A stretch of 64,000 nucleotides of DNA from Gemmatimonadaceae bacterium (GTDB lineage: Bacteria; Gemmatimonadota; Gemmatimonadetes; Gemmatimonadales; Gemmatimonadaceae). The stretch is from contig DASXUN010000021.1 in assembly GCA_036504815.1 (NCBI GenBank), positions 248,001 to 312,000 of the forward strand, read 5' to 3'. The position numbers were made by a program, and so were the translations under genes. A model generated the notes under the pieces. It made no database searches, had not been told where the DNA came from, and was given only the letters and a program-made list of their open reading frames with translations. Positions 17,841-27,125 of this stretch are shown in pieces (the first letter of the stretch is position 1; each line of letters begins with the position of its first letter).

Positions 17841-18224
17841 CTACTGACAGCCGATCAACCCTTCGACAGTTGCCGGGGTTTGCGCAGAGACGTTGCCTTG
17901 ATACAAGGCGCAGGTCAGCGGATACGATGCCGGGTGCGTCGCGATCGCGGCCCAGCCAGAGCCGGTGGCGGTCGTGATGGTCAGCACCACACCGGGCGAC
18001 TTGCTGAAGGGAAGCACTGCTACATCAGAGGCGTACGCTGAATTGTCGTAGAAGTACGCCTCCTGCGCGGTGGCGAGGTTGCGCAGGTCCGATTTCAGCG
18101 AAGCGGCGTTCGCCTTTCCCTTCGTGCTCTGGAACTTGGGGATTGCGATCGCGGCAAGTATGCCAATGATCACAACGACGATGAGCAGTTCGATCAGGGT
18201 GAATCCGCGGCGATGTGCTGTCAT
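17841..18224 (-). CDS. type IV pilin-like protein (prepilin)
   Basis: A 127-residue class III-signal protein. MTAHRRG precedes the cleavage site, followed by FTLIELLIVVVIIGILAAIAI with Glu at +5. This is recognised by prepilin peptidase PilD. The globular part has two cysteines near the C-terminus (about residues 107 and 126) that could form the usual D-loop disulfide. No pilus assembly genes are nearby, so it is an orphan: major pilin PilA or a minor pseudopilin cannot be told apart. The ATG at 18224 gives the short leader expected. Confidence 0.9.
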   Translation of the reverse strand: MTAHRRGFTLIELLIVVVIIGILAAIAIPKFQSTKGKANAASLKSDLRNLATAQEAYFYDNSAYASDVAVLPFSKSPGVVLTITTATGSGWAAIATHPASYPLTCALYQGNVSAQTPATVEGLIGCQ

Positions 18225-18459
18225 GATCGATTGGCTCGGCGTCCGGGATCTGGTTGTGTCGTAGGTCACAGGAACAACGGGGCCCTATCCTCGTGCCAAA
18301 GGACTGGCTGTGCCCTTAGAACGCAACGCTGGGGCCATGCCGAGTTCCTTTCCCTAAGCGTATATGTTACAACGCGTTGGCGTTCAAGGGAACCCTGAAC
18401 CACCATCCCCTTCTATCGCTCGTTTCGCCAAAATCCTCGCAAGCTGCGACAATTTGTCC

Positions 18460-21348
18460 CTAGGCCTTGCAGTCCAGCCAGTTGTCACCGACGCCGATAT
18501 CGACCACCAGCGGCACGTCGAGTGCGACGGCCGTGGTCATCTCGTGTTCGACCAGTATGCGCAGCGCATCGAGCTCATCCACCGGCGCCTCGAAAACGAG
18601 TTCGTCGTGCACCTGGAGCAACATCGTGGCCTGAAGTCCCGAGGTCGTGAGGGCCCGGTGAATATGGATCATCGCCACCTTGATGAGGTCGGCGGCTGAC
18701 CCCTGGATAGGGGAGTTCTGCGCGGTGCGCTCGCCGAAAGCCCGAATGTTGAAGTTGCGGTCCTGCAACTCCGGGATGTACCGGCGACGACGGAAGATTG
18801 TCTCCACGTAGCCGCGCTGCTTGGCCTGCGCCACCGTGCTATCGAGGAACGTTCGAACCCCTGCAAATCGCTCGAAGTACGTGTCGATGAATTCCCGCGC
18901 CTCCGCATGCTCGATCTTGAGCTGTCGCGACAGCGAGTGTGCACCCTGTCCGTAGATGGTCGCGAAGTTGATCGTCTTCGCGCGCGCGCGCATCTCGGAA
19001 GTGACGGCCGCGAGCGGAACGCCAAAGATCACCGAGGCCGTCTGCCGGTGAATATCGCCGCCCGCCTTGAATGCGGTGACAAATGCGGGGTCGTGCGACA
19101 GATGCGCGAGCAGGCGCAGCTCGATCTGCGAGTAGTCGGCGGCGAGCAACTTCCATCCCGTGCGCGGCACGAACCCCTGGCGGATGGCCCGGCCGAGTTC
19201 GCGGCGGATGGGGATGTTCTGCAGGTTCGGATCGGAGGAGGAGAGCCGGCCCGTGCTCGCCACGGTCTGATTGAACGACGTGTGCAAGCGCCCGGTGCGC
19301 GGATTCACCAGGGCGGGGAGCGTGTCGAGATAGGTGTTCTCGAGCTTCGAGAGCTCGCGGTACTCCATCAGCAGCGACGGCAACGCGTGCCCTTCGTCCG
19401 CAAGCTCCTGCAGCACCGACGCATCGGTGGACGGGCCCGTGGCCGTCTTCTTCTTGATGGGCAGGCCCAGTTTGCCGAACAGAATTTCGCGCAGCTTGGG
19501 ATTGGAGTTGATGTTGAACTCCTCGCCCGCCGCGGCATAGATCTGCTGCTCCACCGCGCCGCGTTCGCGCGCAAACCGTTCCTTGAGCGACGCAAACCAC
19601 CGCAGGTCAATGGTGATTCCCGCCCACTCCATGTCGGCGAGCACCTCCACCAACGGCAGTTCAACGTCGTGGAGCAGCGCGGTCAGTTCGTGCTCGGCGA
19701 GACGCGGGGTAAACCGGGCGCGAAGCTGCAGCGCCATGTCGCTGTCGGCGCACGAATAGTCGCGGGCCGCATCCACCGGGACTTCGTCGAACCCGATAGC
19801 ACTCTTTCCCTTGCCGCAGAGGTCGCCGTAGTCGGTCATGGACCGGCCGAGGAACTCGAGCGCGAGGGCATCGATGGCGTGCGACCGGCGGCCCGGATCG
19901 TGAACGTAGCTGGCGAGCATCGAATCGAAATCCAGGCCGCGCAGCGTCACACCGGCCCGCCGCAACACGAGCAGGTCATACTTGGCGTTGTGGGCGGTTT
20001 TCTTGACCGCCGGGTCTTCTAGCATCGCGCGCAGCGGCGCCATTTCGTCGCCGAGGAGCGGCGGGAGGTTCTTGATCCCGGCGGCGACCGGCGGCGGCGG
20101 TGCGTCGCCGAGGTCGAGATCACCCTGTCCGGCCCGCAGGCCGCGGTGTGCGAACGGCAGGTAATACGCTTCGCCCGGCGCGACGGCGATGGAGATCGAC
20201 ACGAGATTCGCGCGCAACGGCGTGACGATGGGCGGCGCGCCGGGATCGAGCACCGTCTCGGTGTCGAAGGCGATGCTCCCTACTTCGCGGCAGCGCGCGA
20301 CGAGCCGCTTCATCGCGGCGACCGTATCCACGGTCGTGTAACGCACCTCGGACACTGGGGTCGCGGCGCTCTCATCCTGTTCACGGGTGTCGCCAGTGAC
20401 GGCGTCACCGGGCGCGGCCATCGGCGTCGTGTTTCCCGCGGCGGCCGCCTGCACTCCCGCCTTGCGTGCCGCGGTGGTGAACTCCAGGTGCACAAACAGG
20501 TCGCGCAGATGCGCCCAGTCGGGCGTCTCAAGCGTGAGCGCGGCAAGGTCGAGCGCGACCGGCAAATCGTCTCGAATTGTTACTAATTCCTTTGACAGGA
20601 CCCCGTTTGCCCCGTACTCGCGCAGGGCGTTGCGGGCACGGGTTGGCTCGATCTCGTCCACGTGGGACAGTATGTTCTCGAGCGGACCCCATTTCGCGAT
20701 GAGCTCCGTCGCGCCCTTGTCGCCGATTCCTTTCACGCCAGGGACATTGTCGGACGAGTCGCCCTTGAGCGCGAGAAAATCAATTACTCGCTCGGCGGGA
20801 ACGCCGAGGCGTTCGACCACATTCTCCGTGTCGTACCACTTCTCCGTGGTGGCGCCCGGACGGCCGTGCCACGGATTGAGGATCCAGACGCCGGGGCGCA
20901 CGAGCTGCGCGAAGTCCTTGTCGCCCGAGACGATCACCGCGTTGACGCCGGCGCCCACGGCCTGGCGTGCCAGCGTGCCGATCACGTCGTCGGCTTCGTA
21001 ACCCTCGAGTGACAGGATGGGGATCTTGTACCCGGCCAGAAGTTCTTCGACCCGGGCCACCCCCTCGTCGAAATCCACCTGCTGTTCCGGTTCGAGGCGT
21101 TCGCGGGTTGCCTTGTACTCCGGATACAGTTCGTGCCGGAACGAGAGGCCCTTGTCGTGCACCCAGCCGAGGTAATCCGGTTTGTGCTTCTCGATGAGGC
21201 GCGCGATGAAGTCGTTGGTGCCGCGCGCGATCGAGGTGTTCTCACCGCGGCTGCTGCGCAGGGGCTGCTGGCCGAGCGCAAAGAAGGCCCGGTAGATGAG
21301 CGCATAGCCGTCAACGAGGAAGAGTCGTGGCGCCGGTGGTTGCGACAT
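18460..21348 (-). CDS. polA: DNA polymerase I
   Basis: A 962-residue repair and Okazaki-fragment polymerase. Residues 1 to about 300 form the 5'-3' exonuclease (FLVDGYALIYRAFFAL, EADDVIGTLA, GDSSDNVPGVKGIGDKG). The 3'-5' exonuclease keeps its acidic residues (AFDTETV, SCADSDMAL), so proofreading is likely active. The polymerase has DYSQIELR, the O-helix region RARAKTINFATIYG and the C-terminal LQVHDELVFE. Codons about 253-258 (GAA TTA GTA ACA ATT) are an AT-rich rare-codon patch unlike the rest. Length is normal for the family. Confidence 0.97.
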   Translation of the reverse strand: MSQPPAPRLFLVDGYALIYRAFFALGQQPLRSSRGENTSIARGTNDFIARLIEKHKPDYLGWVHDKGLSFRHELYPEYKATRERLEPEQQVDFDEGVARVEELLAGYKIPILSLEGYEADDVIGTLARQAVGAGVNAVIVSGDKDFAQLVRPGVWILNPWHGRPGATTEKWYDTENVVERLGVPAERVIDFLALKGDSSDNVPGVKGIGDKGATELIAKWGPLENILSHVDEIEPTRARNALREYGANGVLSKELVTIRDDLPVALDLAALTLETPDWAHLRDLFVHLEFTTAARKAGVQAAAAGNTTPMAAPGDAVTGDTREQDESAATPVSEVRYTTVDTVAAMKRLVARCREVGSIAFDTETVLDPGAPPIVTPLRANLVSISIAVAPGEAYYLPFAHRGLRAGQGDLDLGDAPPPPVAAGIKNLPPLLGDEMAPLRAMLEDPAVKKTAHNAKYDLLVLRRAGVTLRGLDFDSMLASYVHDPGRRSHAIDALALEFLGRSMTDYGDLCGKGKSAIGFDEVPVDAARDYSCADSDMALQLRARFTPRLAEHELTALLHDVELPLVEVLADMEWAGITIDLRWFASLKERFARERGAVEQQIYAAAGEEFNINSNPKLREILFGKLGLPIKKKTATGPSTDASVLQELADEGHALPSLLMEYRELSKLENTYLDTLPALVNPRTGRLHTSFNQTVASTGRLSSSDPNLQNIPIRRELGRAIRQGFVPRTGWKLLAADYSQIELRLLAHLSHDPAFVTAFKAGGDIHRQTASVIFGVPLAAVTSEMRARAKTINFATIYGQGAHSLSRQLKIEHAEAREFIDTYFERFAGVRTFLDSTVAQAKQRGYVETIFRRRRYIPELQDRNFNIRAFGERTAQNSPIQGSAADLIKVAMIHIHRALTTSGLQATMLLQVHDELVFEAPVDELDALRILVEHEMTTAVALDVPLVVDIGVGDNWLDCKA

Positions 21349-21396
21349 GGCTCAAAGTTGGACGGGGGGTCGGGGGAATACCAGCCAAAACGATCG

Positions 21397-21427
21397 CGGC
21401 CGCCTGTCCCCAAGGGGAAGGCGGCCG
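21397..21427 (-). terminator. hairpin terminator after the cold-shock gene
   Basis: A 9-bp stem (CGGCCGCCT/AGGCGGCCG), extended inward by CCCC/GGGG, between polA and the cold-shock gene. On the minus strand it is followed by CGATCGTTTT, fitting termination of the cold-shock transcript before polA. Confidence 0.7.
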
Positions 21428-21461
21428 TGGCGCAGTGCGTGGTTCGTTCGGCTGGTCGCCG

Positions 21462-21659
21462 TCAGACGGTCATGACAGTCGAGGCTGCGAGACCTTTGTC
21501 GCCGGTCTTCACCTCGAACTCGACGGCCTGGCCCTCGACGAGGGTCTTGAACCCGTCCATCTGGATGGCGGAGAAATGCACGAACACATCCTCGCCGCCG
21601 TCCTGTTCGATGAACCCATAGCCCTTGGCATCATTGAACCACTTCACCTTCCCCTTCAT
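21462..21659 (-). CDS. cold-shock domain protein
   Basis: A 65-residue single-domain CspA-type RNA and ssDNA binding protein. RNP1 (KGYGFI) and RNP2 (VFVHFS) are intact, and it starts with [10 protein letters not shown]. The ATG at 21659 is chosen because the domain begins there and a GGAGG-type ribosome site (GCAGGAGGCAG) lies upstream on the minus strand. Size is typical. Confidence 0.96.
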   Translation of the reverse strand: MKGKVKWFNDAKGYGFIEQDGGEDVFVHFSAIQMDGFKTLVEGQAVEFEVKTGDKGLAASTVMTV

Positions 21660-21772
21660 TTCTGCCTCCTGCGCCCGGTGATCCCTCGCGTCAGCCGGCA
21701 GGGCAGCCGGCCCGCCCAATTGTCTTACGACTGCCGGTATCGGGTGTCAAGCAAGCTTTCTGTGTGGAATTG

Positions 21773-21952
21773 CTGGACTTTTTCACCACGGAGACACGGA
21801 GAAACGCTGAGGGCCACGGAGGAACTGCTACTTCTTGGGGGAACTGCGCGCGCCACGCAATGATCTGCGTGGCGCGATGTCGTTACCCCGAGTTGTAGTG
21901 GTCCTCCGTGGCCCTCGGCTTTTCCTCCGCGTATCCGTGGTGAAAGAGGCCA
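21773..21952. repeat. dispersed palindromic element, copy 3
   Basis: Complete copy between two minus-strand genes (cold-shock start side and GWxTD end side). The right arm carries small changes (TCCGCGTATCCGTGG). Apex order is reversed compared with copies 1 and 2, so minus orientation. Confidence 0.92.
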
Positions 21953-21968
21953 AGGCGCCACGCCGAGC

Positions 21969-23369
21969 TTATCGATTGACGCGGCGCTGCCAGAGGGTCT
22001 GGAACTCCATCTCGCTGGAGTTGGTCAGGCGCCAGCGATCAAAGCCGGTCTGATCGTAGAAGACCAACTGGACATTGAGCCGGCGGTATTCCCAGACTTG
22101 CGAGCGGCCGCGCGTTCCCATGCCGGCGAGTCCCTGGTCATAGATCTGGTCAGGCTCACCTAGCCCGAGGAAGACCTTGCCGCGGTCAGTCATCCAGCCC
22201 GGCGTGCCTTCTTCACGGTAGCGCGAGGCCACTTCCATCAGGCGCGTGAAATAATCGACCAGGTCCTCGTTGACCGGGGTCAGCGGACTCGAGTCGGTGG
22301 CCTTCACGAAATTGGTCCACGCCTCCGGACGCGCCTCCGGCTCCGCGTCGCGCAGCATCTTCACGCGGTATTGGGAGGTGAACCAGCGCAGGTAGACCAG
22401 CATGTCCTCGAACTTCGCGACCGGGAGACCTTCGCCAAACGTGACGAAGACGGGCGCGCGCGTCGTATCGGGCCGTCCGGTGGGCCAGATCGACACAACA
22501 GAGACCCCAATGCCGATCTTCGGCACAGGGATGTATGCCACGCCGCTGAAAATGTCTCCCCGGCGCGGCAGCGAGAGGGTGTCGCGCCAGATGAGCCGCC
22601 CGGCATCGTTGCGCGCCTCCACGGAGAGTGGCATGCGTGCGCCGTCGCCGTAACCTTCCACGTAGAGGCCGATCGTGGTGTCTCGCCCGAAAATCACCGT
22701 GGCCCGCGGATTCACCACCAGGTCCGCCACGGTCGCGCGTGACCGGCGTGGCACGACCTGCAGGTATGGCGCCGGAGTCGAGAGCGTTCCGTTCGACCCA
22801 AGACGCGGAACGACGATGAGCATCTCCTGCGAGGCCGCGCGTGCGGTCGCATCATCGCGCACCGATACCGCGAGCGCGTACTGGCCTGGGGCGAGGACAA
22901 CCCCCTGCTGGAAGACGACGCTTTCGTCGAGTCGGGTGGTCTCCTTGTACGACGCGACGCGCACCACTTCATGCGCGCTGATGTCACGGACGACGGTGCC
23001 GCCCTGCCGGAGCGTGATGGTCACGCTGTATCCGGCGACGAACCGGTCGGCGTCGCGCGCGAACGCGAGGGAGGCGTTCGAGAGAGAGAGCCCGAGGGTG
23101 ACGTCGGTGGAGTCCGAATTCGTCGTCGCGAGATACGAGACCGCGCCAACGAACGGCAGCGGGTTGCCGGCGGCGAGGAACCCCATCTGCGTGTACAGGC
23201 GCGATGCGTCGAACTCCGGCCCCGCGCTGGTGGGCCGGTTCGCCAGGCCGGGCTGGCGCGGGGCTGGTGCTCCGCCGGGCGGATTGGAGCGGCCACCACA
23301 GGCCGCCAGCACAAGGCACGCGCCGAGGAGGGCGCCTCGGGTCACGCGCGGCAGAAATCGGGCGTTCAT
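21969..23369 (-). CDS. GWxTD domain lipoprotein
   Basis: A 466-residue lipoprotein (lipobox LVLAAC). The C-terminal 130 residues hold the GWxTD motif as GTPGWMTDRGKVFLGLGEPDQIYD, a family common in Gemmatimonadota, Acidobacteriota and Bacteroidota whose function is unknown. The middle is beta-rich (VSYLATTNSDSTDVTLGLSL, SVVSIWPTG) and resembles extracellular beta-sandwich repeats. The ATG at 23369 places the signal peptide correctly. It is divergent from the Ser/Thr kinase gene. Confidence 0.9.
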   Translation of the reverse strand: MNARFLPRVTRGALLGACLVLAACGGRSNPPGGAPAPRQPGLANRPTSAGPEFDASRLYTQMGFLAAGNPLPFVGAVSYLATTNSDSTDVTLGLSLSNASLAFARDADRFVAGYSVTITLRQGGTVVRDISAHEVVRVASYKETTRLDESVVFQQGVVLAPGQYALAVSVRDDATARAASQEMLIVVPRLGSNGTLSTPAPYLQVVPRRSRATVADLVVNPRATVIFGRDTTIGLYVEGYGDGARMPLSVEARNDAGRLIWRDTLSLPRRGDIFSGVAYIPVPKIGIGVSVVSIWPTGRPDTTRAPVFVTFGEGLPVAKFEDMLVYLRWFTSQYRVKMLRDAEPEARPEAWTNFVKATDSSPLTPVNEDLVDYFTRLMEVASRYREEGTPGWMTDRGKVFLGLGEPDQIYDQGLAGMGTRGRSQVWEYRRLNVQLVFYDQTGFDRWRLTNSSEMEFQTLWQRRVNR

Positions 23370-23472
23370 TGGTCGAGGGAGCATCGGCATAATGTATCCA
23401 GTACCCCGGAAATTGGTTCTCAGAGCACCTGCGTTCCTTGCCAGCGCCGTGTCACGCCGTTAGGTTCGCCGC

Positions 23473-24390
23473 GTGGCTCGCGACCCCCTCGTCGGCACGA
23501 CTATTGCCGGATATCTCTTGCTCGACCGCGTTGGAGAAGGTGGCACTGCCACCGTCTACAAGGCCGAGCACCCCGAACACGGTTCCGTCGCCGTAAAGGT
23601 ACTGCGCGAACGTTTGCGCCAGGACCGGACGGCGGTCACCCGCTTCGTGCGTGAGGCGACGTTCGGCACACGGGTGATCCATCCCAAGGTGGTGCGCACC
23701 ATCGAAACTGGCCAGTCGCCCGATGGGCTCCATTACCTCGCCATCGAATGGGCGCCGGGTGAGATCCTCGAGGGGTACGCCAAGCGAAACGCGCCGCTGC
23801 CGCCTGATGAGGTTGCCACCATCATCCAGCAGATCGCCGAAGCCGTGAACGCCGCGCATGCCGCAGGAATCGTGCATCGCGACCTGAAGCCGGAGAACCT
23901 GATGTACGATCCGGCGACGCGAAGCGTGAAACTGCTCGATTTCGGGATTGCGACCGCGACCGATGTGTCGCCGGATGAGCGGCTGACGCGGGCCGGGTTT
24001 TTTGTGGGCACGCTGATGTATGTGGCACCCGAGGCTCTGTCTGGAGAGATCGTCACGCCCGCCGCCGACCAGTACAGCCTGGCCACCATCGCGTATCTGT
24101 TGCTGACCGGCGCGCTGCCGTACACCGCGCGAACGCCACGTGAGATGTTCACGCAACTGCTTTCGCAACCGCCACTTGCGTTGAACAAGGCCAAGCAGGG
24201 CGTGATGTACTCGGCGACCGTCGAGCAAACGGTGATGAAAGCGCTCGAACGTGCGCCCCAGTCGCGGTATTCCGACGTGATGACCTTCTCCGGCGCGCTG
24301 CACTCCGCGTTGCTCGCCCCTGATGCAATAGGTGCAGGGGAAAGCGGCGGATTCTTCGGGAAGATGAAGGGGCTCTTTAAGCGAGACTAG
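23473..24390 (+). CDS. cytoplasmic Hanks-type Ser/Thr protein kinase
   Basis: A 305-residue protein that is almost all kinase domain. Gly-rich loop GEGGTATV (21-28), catalytic lysine in VAVKVL (Lys42), HRDLKPEN with Asp137, DFG at 156-158 and the activation segment GTLMYVAPEA are all present, so it should be active. No membrane segment, PASTA or other sensor follows; only a short basic tail (GFFGKMKGLFKRD) that could touch a membrane. The GTG at 23473 puts the domain at the start. It is divergent from the GWxTD gene and convergent with the histidine kinase gene. Confidence 0.93.
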   Translation: MARDPLVGTTIAGYLLLDRVGEGGTATVYKAEHPEHGSVAVKVLRERLRQDRTAVTRFVREATFGTRVIHPKVVRTIETGQSPDGLHYLAIEWAPGEILEGYAKRNAPLPPDEVATIIQQIAEAVNAAHAAGIVHRDLKPENLMYDPATRSVKLLDFGIATATDVSPDERLTRAGFFVGTLMYVAPEALSGEIVTPAADQYSLATIAYLLLTGALPYTARTPREMFTQLLSQPPLALNKAKQGVMYSATVEQTVMKALERAPQSRYSDVMTFSGALHSALLAPDAIGAGESGGFFGKMKGLFKRD

Positions 24391-24405
24391 GGTGCTTTCG
24401 GGTGC

Positions 24406-24606
24406 GTTTTTTCACCACGGTCGCCACGCTGGACTTTTTCACCACGGAGACACGGAGAACGACCTGAGGGCCACGGAGAACTGCACAACTAGGGGTAACG
24501 ACATCGCGCCACGCAGATCAATGCGTGGCGCTCGCAGTTCCCCCCAAGAAGTTGTAGTTCCTCCGTGGCCCTCTGGCAGTTCTCCGTGCCTCCGTGGTGA
24601 AAAAGC
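24406..24606. repeat. dispersed palindromic element, copy 4
   Basis: Core copy from about 24434, preceded by a duplicated terminal piece (TTTTTTCACCACGG at 24407) 12 bp earlier. It lies between convergent kinase genes. Plus orientation. Confidence 0.93.
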
Positions 24607-24614
24607 CCCGCGCC

Positions 24615-25706
24615 CTATCTCGATATGGCTGGATGCGGCTCGACGAGATCGAGCGGCAGCCAGACGGTGAACGTCGCGCCGGAACCGAGATCGCTTTCCA
24701 CGGTGATGTCCCCACCGAGCAGGCGCGCGAGCCGGCGGGAGATGGAGAGCCCAAGGCCGGTGCCGCGCCGAATGGAATCGCCGCGCGGACCGGCATTCAC
24801 CTGTTCGAACTCCTCGAAGATCCTTTCCTGGTCACGCTCGGCGATGCCCGTTCCCGTGTCGCACACCTGCAGCGCAATGAACGCCCCGCCTTCCGCCAGC
24901 AGCGGCCGGCGGCGTGAACGCCCGGCCATCTGCGCCACCTCACCATCCGGCACACGCAGCGCGCGCACGGTGATGGTACCCTGCTCCGTGAACTTGATGG
25001 CATTGCCGAGAAGGTTCACGAGGATTTGCCGCAGATGAGTGGGATCGGTGTCCACCTTGGGCAGCGTCGCCGGCACCGCGATGCTGAAGGCGAGCCCCTT
25101 CTCGTTGAGCAGCGACTCTACCTCGCTCGCCACGTCGATGACAAACGCGCGCAGGCTGAGCGATTCGGTGGACACCTCGAGACGGCCGGCGGCAAGCTTG
25201 GACAGGTCGAGAATCTGGTCCACGAGCTCGCGTAGGTGGTTGGCGGAGGTTTCAATGCGCTCCACCGGGCCTGCCTGCCGTGCGGAGAGTTCGCCATATG
25301 CGCCGTCGCGGAGCAGGTCGATGAAGCCAACGACGGCGGCGAGCGGCGTACGCAGCTCGTGCGAAACGTTGGCCAGGAACTCGCTCTTGGCCCGATTGGC
25401 GCGCAGCAGTTCTGCAGACAGGCGCTCGAGTTCGTCGGAGCGATCGGCGATGCGTCGCGCCTGCGAGCGTTCGTGCACCAGCGCGATGATGAGCGCCGCG
25501 AGCGCCCCAAGGGCACAGACCCAGAGGACGATGCGATCGCGCCAGATCTCCGCCGCGGACGTGCCGGCCCCTCCGACGTCGAGGGCGTGGCGGGCCAGAT
25601 GATCGCCGACGATCAGTCCCGCTGTCACGCACACCACGACCAAGGCGAGCGCCAGCAGCGACAGGCGCCGCCCCGGACGCCGTGCCGGCATTGACCGCTC
25701 GATCAC
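24615..25706 (-). CDS. membrane sensor histidine kinase (orphan)
   Basis: A 363-residue two-helix membrane kinase. Membrane segments are at about 16-34 and 59-77 with a short outer loop of about 24 residues, so it has little room for a periplasmic sensor. Then come a coiled coil (DELERLSAELLRANRAK), the H box SHELRTPL with His116, the N box (LVNLLGNAIKFTEQG), G1 (DTGTGIAERD) and G2 (GTGLGLSISRRL). No response regulator is adjacent. A shorter start at 25691 (MPARR) is also possible. The stop lies a few bases from element copy 4. Confidence 0.92.
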   Translation of the reverse strand: MIERSMPARRPGRRLSLLALALVVVCVTAGLIVGDHLARHALDVGGAGTSAAEIWRDRIVLWVCALGALAALIIALVHERSQARRIADRSDELERLSAELLRANRAKSEFLANVSHELRTPLAAVVGFIDLLRDGAYGELSARQAGPVERIETSANHLRELVDQILDLSKLAAGRLEVSTESLSLRAFVIDVASEVESLLNEKGLAFSIAVPATLPKVDTDPTHLRQILVNLLGNAIKFTEQGTITVRALRVPDGEVAQMAGRSRRRPLLAEGGAFIALQVCDTGTGIAERDQERIFEEFEQVNAGPRGDSIRRGTGLGLSISRRLARLLGGDITVESDLGSGATFTVWLPLDLVEPHPAISR

Positions 25707-25727
25707 GCTCGGATAACCTCAGCCCTC

Positions 25728-26282
25728 ATGGATCCCCACGCCACGCTCGTTCAGATGCTTGCCCAGCGCTCCGCGCGCCGCGGCAATTTCACGCTTGCCT
25801 CCGGACGCCAATCCGACCTTTACATCGACGCCCGGCTCACCACCATGAGCCCCGACGGCCTGGCGGCCATCGGTCCGCTGGCCCTCGCGCGATTTCGCGC
25901 GCGGGGTTGGGCGCCCGATTCCGTCGGTGGGCTGACCTTGGGCGCGGACCCTGTATCATATGCGATTGCGCATGCGAGCGCTCTCGCCAAGACGCCGGTC
26001 CGCGCGTTCACGGTCAGGAAAGAAGCGAAGACGCACGGAACCGGCAAGCTGATTGAAGGACCGTTTCAGGCGGGCGACAAGGTGGTGGTGATCGAAGATG
26101 TGATCACGACCGGCGGTTCCGCGCTGAAGGCGATCGAAGCAATCAAGACGGCCGGCGGCGTGATTGTCGGCGTGCTTGCCGTGGTCGACCGTGAGGAAGG
26201 GGGACGGGAAGCGATCGAGGCGGCCGGGTACGCCGTGGAGTCGCTCGCGGGGGCCCGGGAGATCGTTTCCGCGATGGTTTAG
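25728..26282 (+). CDS. pyrE: orotate phosphoribosyltransferase
   Basis: A 184-residue enzyme that joins orotate and PRPP to form OMP in pyrimidine synthesis. The PRPP-binding loop is VVVIEDVITTGGSALKA (residues about 121-137), the flexible lysine region is RKEAKTHGTGK, and the substrate region is FTLASGRQSDLYIDAR. Length is normal. It is divergent from the histidine kinase with only 21 bp between starts. Confidence 0.95.
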   Translation: MDPHATLVQMLAQRSARRGNFTLASGRQSDLYIDARLTTMSPDGLAAIGPLALARFRARGWAPDSVGGLTLGADPVSYAIAHASALAKTPVRAFTVRKEAKTHGTGKLIEGPFQAGDKVVVIEDVITTGGSALKAIEAIKTAGGVIVGVLAVVDREEGGREAIEAAGYAVESLAGAREIVSAMV

Positions 26283-26290
26283 TGTAGCAC

Positions 26291-26493
26291 TCTGGCCTTC
26301 TTCACCACGCGCGACGCTCGGTTTTTTCACCACGGAGGCACGGAGAAATGCCGGAGGGCCACGGAGTACTGCAAACACTAGGGTAACGACAGCGCGCCAC
26401 GCAGAGCATTGCGTGGCGCGCGCAGTTCCTCCAAGAAGTTGTTATTCCTCTGTGGTCCTCAGGCAGTTCTCCGTGCCTCCGTGGTGAAAAAGG
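26291..26493. repeat. dispersed palindromic element, copy 5
   Basis: Complete copy with an extra outer left arm (CTGGCCTTCTTCACCACGC, from 26292) before the core start near 26323. It lies between convergent pyrE and the GxxExxY gene, ending 22 bp from the stop of the latter. Plus orientation. Confidence 0.93.
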
Positions 26494-26514
26494 CACGAGT
26501 TGTGCCACGCAAAG

Positions 26515-26907
26515 CTAGTTGACGAAGCGTCGGACGCCGTGCGCCAGCTTGATCACGTTGAAGTTGATCAACAGGCCCCTGCTGAAGCCGCCAAGACGCA
26601 AATACGTCAGCAGTTGGGCGCAGTGCACGGGAAGCACAGTATCGACGGCTTTCAGCTCCACCACGAGATCCCGGTCGACCACCAAGTCGATTCGCAACAG
26701 ACCGTCCAACGTGGCGCCTTTGTACGAGACGGGAAGCATCACCTCGCTGGCGAAGTCGATATTTCGGGCGACTAGTTCCTGCTCCATTGCCGTGGCGTAC
26801 ACCGATTCAAGCAGCCCGGGCCCAAGGTGCCGATGCACCTCAATGGCCGCGCCAATTACTCGTTCGGTGAGCACGTCTGGTTCGAGCTTCAGGTCCGGCG
26901 ATGGCAT
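26515..26907 (-). CDS. GxxExxY family protein (PDDEXK_3 nuclease fold)
   Basis: A 130-residue protein whose family signature is G31-LL-E34-SV-Y37. Further on D74 (in RIDLVV) and E84-x-K86 (in VVELKAV) form the core of a PD-(D/E)xK nuclease site, so it looks catalytically intact. Family members are of unknown function and usually about 125-135 residues. It is a single gene enclosed by element copies 5 and 6, 22 and 24 bp away, with no other gene in between. That placement suggests it could act on the element or be carried with it. Confidence 0.93.
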   Translation of the reverse strand: MPSPDLKLEPDVLTERVIGAAIEVHRHLGPGLLESVYATAMEQELVARNIDFASEVMLPVSYKGATLDGLLRIDLVVDRDLVVELKAVDTVLPVHCAQLLTYLRLGGFSRGLLINFNVIKLAHGVRRFVN

Positions 26908-26930
26908 TGAGGTCTCAGTGGTTGGACGAT

Positions 26931-27125
26931 AGCTCTTTCACCACGGAGGCACGGAGAACTGCCTGAGGGCCACGGAGGACTACAACTTCTTGGAGGAACC
27001 ACGTGCACCGCGCAAAGTCATGCGTGGCGCGATGTCGTTACCCTAGCCGTAGTAGTTCTCCGTGGCTCTCAAGTAGTTCTCCGTGCCTCCGTGGTGAAGA
27101 AGTCCAGCGTGGTGAAAAAGCCCAG
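26931..27125. repeat. dispersed palindromic element, copy 6
   Basis: Complete copy with an extra outer right arm (GCGTGGTGAAAAAGCCCAGC). Its right end abuts the stop codon (CTA on the plus strand, 27126) of the AraC-type gene. It follows the GxxExxY start by 24 bp. Apex less perfect (CCGCGCA/TGCGTGG). Minus orientation. Confidence 0.92.

Noticed and set aside
18907-20022. A 371-residue frame antisense to polA
   Set aside because: polA is unambiguous here; the antisense frame has no recognisable fold.
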